Below, piece by piece: positions 1-5,835 of a stretch of 11,375 nucleotides of DNA. This DNA comes from UBA4615 sp044342535. GTDB taxonomy: Bacteria; Pseudomonadota; Gammaproteobacteria; Burkholderiales; Burkholderiaceae_E. The translations under genes were made by a program, and so were the position numbers. Where the stretch lies: assembly GCA_044342535.1 (NCBI GenBank), contig JBIIPQ010000111.1:1-11375 (forward strand), in the 5' to 3' direction. The notes beneath the pieces are model-generated. The model was not told the origin of the DNA and ran no database searches. It saw nothing but the letters and a program-made list of their open reading frames with translations. Every line of letters starts with the position of its first letter. Positions within the stretch are counted from its first letter, which is position 1.

Positions 1-83
1 GCTCGGCCTCGCCTGATCCGGACCACGTCGGCCGCGGCAGCGGGCGACGGGTCCGGCCCATCCATATTCACGTTCGATCGACT

Positions 84-89
84 GGAGAG
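84..89 (+). promoter_or_regulatory. Ribosome-binding site that decides the tctC start
   Basis: The purine run GGAGAG ends directly against an ATG at 90, which leaves no room for ribosome placement there. It lies six bases before a second in-frame ATG at 96. Standard Shine-Dalgarno spacing therefore favours the start at 96. The first 83 bases of the window hold no recognisable gene. One frame closes with TGA at 14-16 and another with TGA at 91-93, so either could be the tail of an upstream gene, but the peptides are too short to judge. Confidence 0.6.
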
Positions 90-95
90 ATGACC

Positions 96-1109
96 ATGCC
101 CCGACCGTTCTTCCGTACCGCGGCCGCTGTTTCGGCCATCACCGCCGTGATCGGCGCGGCGCCCGTCGCCGCGCTCGCCCAGACCTGGGAGCCCGCCAAG
201 CCGATCGAGTTCGTCGTGCCCGCGGGCACCGGCGGCGGGGCCGACCAGATGGCCCGCTTCATCCAGGGCGTGGCCGCCAAGCACAGCCTCACCAAGCAGC
301 CGATCGTCGTCGTCAACAAGTCCGGCGGCGCGGGCGCCGAGGGCTTCCTCGCGATGAAGTCGGCCAACGGCGATCCGCACAAGATCGTCATCACGCTGTC
401 GAACCTGTTCACCACGCCGCTGGCGACCGGCGTGCCGTTCAACTGGCGCGACCTCACGCCGGTGACCATGCTCGCCCTCGACCAGTTCGTGCTGTGGGTC
501 AACGAGGAGTCGCCGCACAAGACGGCCAAGGCCTACTTCGAGGCGATGAAGTCCTCGCCGCCCGCCACCTTCAAGATGGGCGGCACGGGCTCCAAGCAGG
601 AGGACCAGATCATCGCGGTGATGATGGAGAAGGCCGCCGGCAAGAAGATGACCTACATCCCGTTCAAGGGTGGCGGCGACGTGGCGGTGCAGCTCGTGGG
701 CAAGCACATCGACGCGACGGTGAACAACCCGATCGAGGCCGAGTCGCACTGGCGCGCGGGCAAGCTGCGTCCGCTGTGCGTGTTCGACAAGGAGCGCATG
801 CCGTACAAGGGCAAGCTCACCGAGACGCAGACCTGGAACGACGTGCCGACCTGCGTGTCGCAGGGCATCGGGGTCGAGTACCTGATGCTGCGCGGCATCT
901 TCATGGCACCCGGCGTCAAGCCGGAGCAGGTCGCCTACTACAACGGGCTGTTCGACAAGATCCGCGCGCTGCCCGAGTGGAAGGAGTTCATGGACAAGGG
1001 CGCATTCAAGCAGACCGTGATGAAGGGCCCGGAGTTCTTCGACTGGCTCGGCAAGAACGAGCAGGTCCACCGTGTGCTGATGAAGGAAGCGGGTTTCATC
1101 GCCATGTGA
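96..1109 (+). CDS. tctC: Tripartite tricarboxylate transporter substrate-binding protein (TctC/Bug family)
   Basis: This is the periplasmic binding protein of a tripartite tricarboxylate transporter, which captures an organic acid and delivers it to the TctA/TctB membrane pair. From the ATG at 96 the product has 337 residues, normal for the family. Residues 1-28 form a Sec signal peptide with an Arg near the start, an Ala/Val core and an Ala-Leu-Ala cleavage site before Gln29. The family fold shows in IEFVVPAGTGGGADQMAR near 37-54, VVVNKSGGAGAEGF near 71-84 and YIPFKGGGD near 187-195. The first glycine loop is unusual: many Bug proteins have a Pro-Gly-Gly pattern there, while this one has Ala-Gly-Thr-Gly-Gly-Gly, which suggests a distinct ligand subgroup. 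Two cysteines (228 and 253) could form a disulfide after export. The gene leads an operon with tctB, tctA and a panE-like gene. The ligand cannot be named from sequence. Confidence 0.88.
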   Translation: MPRPFFRTAAAVSAITAVIGAAPVAALAQTWEPAKPIEFVVPAGTGGGADQMARFIQGVAAKHSLTKQPIVVVNKSGGAGAEGFLAMKSANGDPHKIVITLSNLFTTPLATGVPFNWRDLTPVTMLALDQFVLWVNEESPHKTAKAYFEAMKSSPPATFKMGGTGSKQEDQIIAVMMEKAAGKKMTYIPFKGGGDVAVQLVGKHIDATVNNPIEAESHWRAGKLRPLCVFDKERMPYKGKLTETQTWNDVPTCVSQGIGVEYLMLRGIFMAPGVKPEQVAYYNGLFDKIRALPEWKEFMDKGAFKQTVMKGPEFFDWLGKNEQVHRVLMKEAGFIAM

Positions 1110-1114
1110 TCCGC

Positions 1115-1140
1115 GGGGCGCGCGCGCTCGCGTGCGCCCC
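1115..1140 (+). promoter_or_regulatory. Very stable hairpin just after tctC
   Basis: Beginning five bases after the tctC stop, an 11-bp stem (GGGGCGCGCGC paired to GCGTGCGCCCC with one G-U pair) closes a four-base loop, GCTC. No T-run follows, so it does not look like a simple intrinsic terminator. In binding-protein operons such as mal, hairpins in this position protect the upstream message and let the binding protein be made in excess over the membrane subunits. That role is inferred here. Confidence 0.5.
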
Positions 1141-1149
1141 GTCTGCCCG

Positions 1150-1172
1150 GAGCGCGCCCGAGAGCGCGCCCG
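1150..1172. repeat. 11-bp direct repeat in the tctC-tctB gap
   Basis: GAGCGCGCCCG occurs at 1150-1160 and again at 1162-1172, a period of 12 bases. It lies between the tctC hairpin and the tctB start. In such GC-rich DNA it may be a replication-slippage product; a protein-binding role is possible but nothing else supports it. Confidence 0.5.
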
Positions 1173-1233
1173 TCTCCGACATCCGATACGTTCCACCCGA
1201 CCCGGGCGCCGCGCGCGCCGAGAGAATCCCGAC

Positions 1234-1740
1234 ATGAACGAACCCTCCGGTACGCCCCAGGACAGCGTTCGCACGCGCTGGCCGGAAGCCGCCGTCGCCG
1301 TGCTGCTGCAGGCGATCGCGATCGCCGTCGTCGTCGACAGCATGCGGGTCGGCGTGGGCTGGGCCGACGACGGCCCGCGCTCGGGCTACTTCCCGTTCAT
1401 CATCGGCGTGCTGCTGTTCACGAGCGCGAGCTGGATCCTGGTGTCGCAGCTGCGGCGCTGGAGCGCCGACCATGGCGAGTTCGCCGAGCGCGCGCAGCTG
1501 CGCCTGGTGATGCAGATGGCCGTGCCGATCGCGCTCTACATCGCCGCGATCGTCTTCGTGGGCCTGTACGTCGCATCGACCGCGCTGATCGCCTGGTTCA
1601 TGGTCCGCCACGGCAAGTACCGCGCGCTGGCGAGCGCTGCGGTCTCCATCGGCGTGCCGCTGGTCTGCTTCCTCGTCTTCGAACGCTGGTTCCTCGTGCA
1701 GCTCCCCAAGGGCCCGCTCGAGGCTGCCTTCGGCCTCTGA
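1234..1740 (+). CDS. tctB: Tripartite tricarboxylate transporter small membrane subunit (TctB family)
   Basis: This is the small integral membrane subunit that works with TctA in proton- or sodium-driven uptake of the ligand brought by TctC. The chosen ATG at 1234 has a GAGAGA ribosome site seven bases upstream and gives 168 residues, the usual TctB length. The reading frame stays open further upstream to 1132, but that part is Arg/Pro-rich and covers the hairpin and repeats after tctC, so it is rejected. Hydrophobic segments lie near residues 17-37, 52-72, 92-124 (long, perhaps two helices) and 130-152. The stretch DDGPRSGYFPFIIGVLLF (residues 45-62) matches the family's Gly-Pro/Gly-Tyr-Phe-Pro entry to the second helix. 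TctB sequences are poorly conserved, so the call rests mainly on topology, this motif and the place between tctC and tctA. Confidence 0.85.
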   Translation: MNEPSGTPQDSVRTRWPEAAVAVLLQAIAIAVVVDSMRVGVGWADDGPRSGYFPFIIGVLLFTSASWILVSQLRRWSADHGEFAERAQLRLVMQMAVPIALYIAAIVFVGLYVASTALIAWFMVRHGKYRALASAAVSIGVPLVCFLVFERWFLVQLPKGPLEAAFGL

Positions 1741-1756
1741 GCGCACGGAGACCACC

Positions 1757-3265
1757 ATGCAGGAACTCGTAGACCTCGGGCACGGCTTCTCGGTCGCGCT
1801 CACGCTGCCGAACATCGGCTTCATGTTCATCGGCATCATCCTCGGCGTGCTGATCGGCGTGCTGCCGGGCCTGGGCGGCGCCAACGGCGTCGCCATCCTG
1901 TTGCCGCTCACGTTCTCGATGAACCCCACGTCGGCGATCATCATGCTGTCGTGCATCTACTGGGGGGCGCTGTTCGGCGGGGCGATCACCTCGATCCTGT
2001 TCAACATCCCGGGCGAGCCGTGGTCGGTCGCGACGACCTTCGACGGTCATCCGATGGCGCAGCAGGGGCGCGCGGCCCAGGCGCTGACCGCCGCCTTCAC
2101 CTCGTCGTTCGTGGGCGCGCTGTTCGCGGTGCTGCTGATCACCTTCTCGGCGCCGGTGCTGGCGAAGTTCGCGCTCAAGTTCGGCCCTGCCGAGTTCTTC
2201 GCGGTGCAGCTGCTGACCTTCTGCAGCTTCGTCGGGATGAGCAAGGAGGCGCCCGCCAAGACGCTGGCGGCGATGATGCTCGGCTTCGCGCTCGCCGCGG
2301 TCGGCATGGACTCGGTGACCGGCCAGCTGCGGATGACCTACGGCGTGCCCGAGCTCCTCAAGGGCTTCGACTTCCTGATCGCGGTGATCGGCCTGTTCGG
2401 CATCGGCGAGATCCTGCTGACGATGGAGGAGGGGCTCGCCTTCAAGGGCAAGAGCGCGAAGATCACCTTCAAGGTGGTGCTCGAGACCTGGAAGGAGCTG
2501 TTCACGCACTGGCGGCTCTTCCTGCGCTCGACCGCGATCGGCTGCTGGATGGGCATCACGCCCGGCGGCGCCACGCCCGCGTCGTTCATGAGCTACGGCA
2601 TGGCGCGTCGCATGTCGAAGCACCCCGACGAGTTCGGCAAGGGGCGCCTGGAGGGGGTGCTCGCGCCCGAGACCGCCGCGCACGCGGCCGGTACCTCGGC
2701 GCTGCTGCCGATGCTCACGCTCGGCATCCCGGGCTCGCCCACCGCCGCGGTGCTGCTCGGCGGCCTGCTGATCTGGGGCCTGCAGCCCGGCCCGATGCTC
2801 TTCGTCGAGCAGAAGGACTTCGTCTGGGGCCTGATCGCCTCGATGTACCTCGGCAACATCGTCGGCCTGATCGTCGTGCTGACCACCGTGCCCTGGTGGG
2901 CCGCGATCCTGCGCATCCCGTTCTCGGTGATCGCGCCGGTGATCATCGTGATCTGCGCGATCGGCGCCTACACCGTGCACAGCTCGATGTTCGACGTCGT
3001 GATGATGGGCGTCTTCGGGATCGTCGGATATCTGTTCAAGAAGCTGAAGTATCCTCTCGCCCCGTTGGTGCTGGCGCTGGTGCTCGGCGACATGGCCGAG
3101 GCGAGCTTCCGCCAGTCGATGCTGCTGTCGGACGGCAGCCTCGGCATCTTCTGGGCGAATCCGCTGGCGGGCGTGCTGACGACCCTGGCGCTGGTGATGC
3201 TGGTGTGGCCGGTGATCGGCCGCATCAAGGCGATGATGGCCGCGCCGATGGCGCGTCCGGTCTAG
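1757..3265 (+). CDS. tctA: Tripartite tricarboxylate transporter large membrane subunit (TctA family)
   Basis: This is the large permease subunit that forms the transport path in the inner membrane. The ATG at 1757 follows GGAG by six bases and starts 16 bases after the tctB stop. The 502-residue product is full length and has about a dozen hydrophobic segments. Family landmarks are GVLIGVLPGLGGANG (residues 30-44), NIPGE followed by FDGHPMAQQGRA (about 83-106), GITPGGATPAS (about 266-276), and LLPMLTLGIPGSPTAAVLLGG (about 317-337) with a late GLQPGP. Some positions differ from the commonest TctA pattern: Glu-Pro-Trp follows the Asn-Ile-Pro-Gly motif, and Ala-His stands where many relatives have two Asn before the LTLGIPGS motif. 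This points to a distinct TctA branch and perhaps a different ligand. Translation is probably coupled with tctB. Confidence 0.93.
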   Translation: MQELVDLGHGFSVALTLPNIGFMFIGIILGVLIGVLPGLGGANGVAILLPLTFSMNPTSAIIMLSCIYWGALFGGAITSILFNIPGEPWSVATTFDGHPMAQQGRAAQALTAAFTSSFVGALFAVLLITFSAPVLAKFALKFGPAEFFAVQLLTFCSFVGMSKEAPAKTLAAMMLGFALAAVGMDSVTGQLRMTYGVPELLKGFDFLIAVIGLFGIGEILLTMEEGLAFKGKSAKITFKVVLETWKELFTHWRLFLRSTAIGCWMGITPGGATPASFMSYGMARRMSKHPDEFGKGRLEGVLAPETAAHAAGTSALLPMLTLGIPGSPTAAVLLGGLLIWGLQPGPMLFVEQKDFVWGLIASMYLGNIVGLIVVLTTVPWWAAILRIPFSVIAPVIIVICAIGAYTVHSSMFDVVMMGVFGIVGYLFKKLKYPLAPLVLALVLGDMAEASFRQSMLLSDGSLGIFWANPLAGVLTTLALVMLVWPVIGRIKAMMAAPMARPV

Positions 3266-3282
3266 GCGAGAGGGCAGGAACG

Positions 3283-4290
3283 GTGAAGATCGCAGTCGTC
3301 GGCGCAGGGGCCATCGGTGGGTACCTCGGCGCGAAGCTCTCGCTCGCGGGCGAGCAGGTCACGGTGGTGGCGCGCAACCGCAACCTCGAGGCCATCTCGG
3401 CCAACGGCCTGAAGCTGATCCTCGAGGACGGCACCGAGCAGCATGCGCCCGAGGTCCGCGCGGTGCAGGTGCCGGTCGATGCCGGCCCGCAGGACGTGGT
3501 GCTGCTGGCGGTGAAGGCGCACCAGGTGATCGACCTGCTGCCGGCGATGCGCGGTCTCTTCGGGCCGCAGACCATGGTGGTCACGCTGATCAACGGCGTG
3601 CCCTGGTGGTACTTCCACCGGCTCGCGGGCCCGTGGGAGGGCCGCGTGCTCGAGAGTGTCGATCCGGGCGGGCGCATCGCCGCGCAGATCGAGCCGGAGC
3701 GGATCATCGGCAGCGTGGTCTACCCGGCCTCGGAGCTGGTCGCGCCGGGCGTGATCCGGCTGATCGAGGGCAACCGCTTCACGCTGGGCGAGCTCGACGG
3801 CTCGCGCAGCGAGCGCATCGACGGCCTGTCGAAGGCGATGATCGCCGCCGGCTTCAAGGCCCCGGTCTCCAAGGACATCCGCAGCGAGATCTGGGTGAAG
3901 CTGTGGGGCAACCTGAGCTTCAACCCGATCTCGGCGCTCACGCATGCCACGCTCGAGGACATTTGCCGCTTCGCGCCGACCCGCACGCTGGCCGCGGCGA
4001 TGATGGGCGAGGCGCAGGCCGTGGGCGAGGCGCTCGGCGTCGAGTTCAAGGTCTCGCTCGACAAGCGGATCGCCGGGGCCGAGGCGGTTGGCGCGCACAA
4101 GACCTCGATGCTGCAGGACGTCGAGCACGGGCGCGCGATCGAGCTCGAGGCCCTGGTCGGGTCGGTGATCGAGCTCGGGCGGATCGTCGGACGCCCCACG
4201 CCCACCATCGAGGCGGTCTATGCGATGGCGAGCCTGCTGAACCGCACGCTCGCCGCGCAGAAGGGGCGGCTCGCGGTCCAGGCGGGCTAG
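3283..4290 (+). CDS. 2-dehydropantoate 2-reductase family protein (PanE/ApbA)
   Basis: This is an NADPH-dependent reductase of the ketopantoate reductase family, which converts a 2-oxoacid to a 2-hydroxyacid. The GTG start at 3283 is 17 bases after tctA, behind GAGAGGG and AGGA, and the product begins directly with the Rossmann fold MKIAVVGAGAIGGYLG. The length is 335 residues. Other landmarks are VKAHQ at 77-81, NGVP at 104-107, and the catalytic helix EIWVKLWGNLSFN, where Lys206, Asn210 and Asn214 match E. coli PanE Lys176, Asn180 and Asn184. SMLQD at 275-279 and Glu287 match PanE Ser244 and Glu256. All key residues are present, so the enzyme should be active. Residues 107-150 carry a loop with two Trp and VDPGG that is unlike E. 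coli PanE. Placement in a transporter operon suggests a catabolic paralogue acting on an imported acid rather than the pantothenate-pathway enzyme, so no panE symbol is given. Confidence 0.85.
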   Translation: MKIAVVGAGAIGGYLGAKLSLAGEQVTVVARNRNLEAISANGLKLILEDGTEQHAPEVRAVQVPVDAGPQDVVLLAVKAHQVIDLLPAMRGLFGPQTMVVTLINGVPWWYFHRLAGPWEGRVLESVDPGGRIAAQIEPERIIGSVVYPASELVAPGVIRLIEGNRFTLGELDGSRSERIDGLSKAMIAAGFKAPVSKDIRSEIWVKLWGNLSFNPISALTHATLEDICRFAPTRTLAAAMMGEAQAVGEALGVEFKVSLDKRIAGAEAVGAHKTSMLQDVEHGRAIELEALVGSVIELGRIVGRPTPTIEAVYAMASLLNRTLAAQKGRLAVQAG

Positions 4291-4310
4291 GGCAGGGCAC
4301 CGGGGGGGCA

Positions 4311-4330
4311 GGGCAGCCCGCAGGCTGCCC
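4311..4330. terminator. Hairpin between convergent genes, possible two-way terminator
   Basis: GGGCAGCC and GGCTGCCC form an 8-bp perfect stem around a four-base loop, CGCA. It sits in the 46-bp gap between the reductase stop (4290) and the stop of the opposing FAH-family gene (4337). The position suits a bidirectional terminator, but neither side has a T-run, so it may act through Rho or only block read-through and RNA decay. Confidence 0.5.
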
Positions 4331-4336
4331 GCCGAG

Positions 4337-5110
4337 TCAGGCTGCGCCGCCGTAGACGTTCGACAGCGTGCCGATGCCGTCGATCGTGACTTCGACGTGT
4401 GCCCCCGGCTTCATCGGCAGCACGCCGACCGAGGTGCCGCACAGGATCACGTCGCCCGGCTCCAGGGTCACGTCGTGCGACAGGCGTGCGACCAGCTCGA
4501 GCGGCGTGAAGAACATGTCGGCGAGCGGGTAGTTCTGCCGTTCGCGGCCGTCCACGGTCGTGCGGACGCTGGCCGAGGCGGGGTCGAACGCGGTCTCGAT
4601 GACCGGGCCGACGACGCCGAAGCCGTCGAACCCCTTGGCGCGGCACCACTGCGGGAACGAGGGGTCACGGTTCAGCAGCTCGATCGCGGTGACGTCGTTC
4701 GCGCAGCTGTAGCCGAGCACGTGGGCGGCGGCGTCGGCCACTTCGATGCGTCGGGCACGCCGTCCGATCACGATCGCGAGCTCGCCCTCGTAGGCGATGC
4801 GGCCGACTTCGCCAGGCGGCACCGGCACGGTGTCGCGATGGCCGGCGAGGCTGCTGGCCGCCTTCAGGAACCACAGGGGCTCGGCCGGCCGGGTCCAGCC
4901 GTTCTTGGTCGCGGCGGCCCCGAAGTTGTTCCAGAGCGCCAGGATCTTCGAGGGCTGCGTCGCTGGCAGCCAGTCGAGGTCGGCGACGGGCAGGCGGCGC
5001 CCGGTTCCCGAATGTTCGCCGAAGGGCGTGCCGTCGACGGTCTCGGCATGCTCGCCGTCGAGCAGGGCCCAGGTCTCGGCGCCGCGGTCGCGGCAGCGCA
5101 GCCATTTCAT
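4337..5110 (-). CDS. Fumarylacetoacetate hydrolase (FAH) family protein
   Basis: FAH-family enzymes use a divalent metal to cleave C-C bonds in acyl-pyruvates or to isomerise or decarboxylate related oxo-acids at the end of aromatic-ring degradation. The ATG at 5110 has GGGAG eight bases upstream and gives 257 residues; an in-frame GTG at 5131 lacks a ribosome site and is rejected. The metal site is visible as Glu108 and Glu110 in YEGELAIVIG and Asp139 in NDVTA. Lys159 in AKGFDGFGVVGP and the C-terminal LEPGDVILCGTSVGV (about 216-230) complete the family pattern. Residues 1-60 form the usual N-terminal FAH region. Fumarylpyruvate hydrolase, 2-hydroxyhepta-diene-dioate isomerase or oxaloacetate decarboxylase activity is possible, and sequence alone does not decide. 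The gene is last in a minus-strand row and converges on the Tct-reductase operon. Its leader can fold over the ribosome site. Confidence 0.88.
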   Translation of the reverse strand: MKWLRCRDRGAETWALLDGEHAETVDGTPFGEHSGTGRRLPVADLDWLPATQPSKILALWNNFGAAATKNGWTRPAEPLWFLKAASSLAGHRDTVPVPPGEVGRIAYEGELAIVIGRRARRIEVADAAAHVLGYSCANDVTAIELLNRDPSFPQWCRAKGFDGFGVVGPVIETAFDPASASVRTTVDGRERQNYPLADMFFTPLELVARLSHDVTLEPGDVILCGTSVGVLPMKPGAHVEVTIDGIGTLSNVYGGAA

Positions 5111-5160
5111 CTGAAGGTCTCCCGCGCGCACCGTGCGCGCGGCCGAATCGTACCTTCAGA
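5110..5160 (-). promoter_or_regulatory. Nested stem-loops covering the FAH-gene ribosome site
   Basis: On the minus strand, UCUGAAGGU (5160-5152) can pair over all 9 bp with ACCUUCAGA (5118-5110), whose last base is the A of the start codon. Inside lies a second perfect 9-bp stem, CCGCGCGCA/UGCGCGCGG (5142-5122 with a three-base loop). The ribosome site GGGAG (5123-5119) uses the last two bases of the inner stem and the three bases between the stems. Folded, the structure would hide both ribosome site and start. No T-run follows, so a terminator is less likely. Regulation by this fold is inferred. Confidence 0.5.
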
Positions 5161-5169
5161 CGCGGGACG

Positions 5170-5835
5170 TCAGAAGCGCACGGCGTTCGCCGGGCGCGGC
5201 GGGGGCGGGGCCTCGGCGCGCGCCGCGGCCACCGACCGCGTGCGCGCCCGCGGCGCGTCGCCTGCGGCCGGATCGGCCTCGCCGTCGGCGCCCGCGGCGG
5301 CCACCGCGCGGCCGCTGTCGGCCAGCGGCTTGGCGGGCGTCTGCTTGAACGACGGCGGCAGCATCGAGCTCTTCGGATAGCCGGCCGCATCGAGCAGTTG
5401 GTTCCAGCCGCCCGGCTCGAAGCCGACCGAGCGCTCGCGTCCGACCGACATCGCGGGGAAGGTGTTCTCGGTGAAGCCCGCCTTCTTGAACGACTCGGCG
5501 TCGGCGCTGCTGGAGACCGTCCGCTCGACGAAGGGCACGCCGCGCTTGGCGAGGTGCCCGCGCGCCTGCTGGCAGGGCGTGCAGTCGGGCGTGGTGTACA
5601 GCACCACCGGGTACTTGCTCGTCGAGTCGCGCAGCGCCGCCGGCACACCGCCGTCGTCGCTGCGGGCCGTGGCCTTGCCGTTCATCGCGTGGCCGTCGAC
5701 GCCAGGGGGCGGTGGCTGGTCGCTGTAGGTGACGGCGCCGTTGGGCGCGACCCACTTGTATTGCGCCGCGGCGGGCGCCGCGGCGAGCATCAGGGTCGGA
5801 AGCGCGAGGGCGAGGGCGAGTTCAAGCGGCCGCAT
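5170..5835 (-). CDS. Secreted DUF4124-glutaredoxin fusion protein
   Basis: This 221-residue protein joins a DUF4124 domain to a glutaredoxin-like thioredoxin fold. Residues 1-24 form a signal peptide (hydrophobic Leu/Ala core ending Ala-Ala-Ala before Gln25), so it should act in the periplasm. QYKWVAPNGAVTYSDQPPPP (25-44) is a typical DUF4124 start. A glutaredoxin domain follows from about residue 75 (YPVVLYTTPDCTPC), with redox pair Cys85/Cys88, and the Phe-Pro-Ala turn at 126-128 supplies the cis-proline. The last 50 residues are Ala/Pro/Arg-rich and probably disordered. The ATG at 5835 is six bases after AGGAGA, and this ribosome site is inside the M3 peptidase gene. The two genes overlap by 14 bases, which favours translational coupling. 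A thiol-disulfide role is likely from the CxxC, but the partner is unknown. Confidence 0.85.
   Translation of the reverse strand: MRPLELALALALPTLMLAAAPAAAQYKWVAPNGAVTYSDQPPPPGVDGHAMNGKATARSDDGGVPAALRDSTSKYPVVLYTTPDCTPCQQARGHLAKRGVPFVERTVSSSADAESFKKAGFTENTFPAMSVGRERSVGFEPGGWNQLLDAAGYPKSSMLPPSFKQTPAKPLADSGRAVAAAGADGEADPAAGDAPRARTRSVAAARAEAPPPPRPANAVRF

Noticed and set aside
1132..1233. N-terminal extension of TctB
   Set aside because: It would translate the hairpin and repeat region after tctC. The ATG at 1234 has a properly spaced ribosome site and gives the normal length.
1598..2980. Long minus-strand open frame (460 codons) opposite tctB and tctA
   Set aside because: Its product is a His/Arg/Asp/Glu-rich mix with no motif, typical of the antisense frame of GC-rich membrane-protein genes, while the plus strand encodes full TctB and TctA.
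1951..3282. Open frame running in front of, and joined to, the PanE-like reductase
   Set aside because: The part before 3283 is a shifted frame of tctA with Arg/Ala-rich sequence. The Rossmann fold begins exactly at the GTG at 3283, so no fusion protein is likely.
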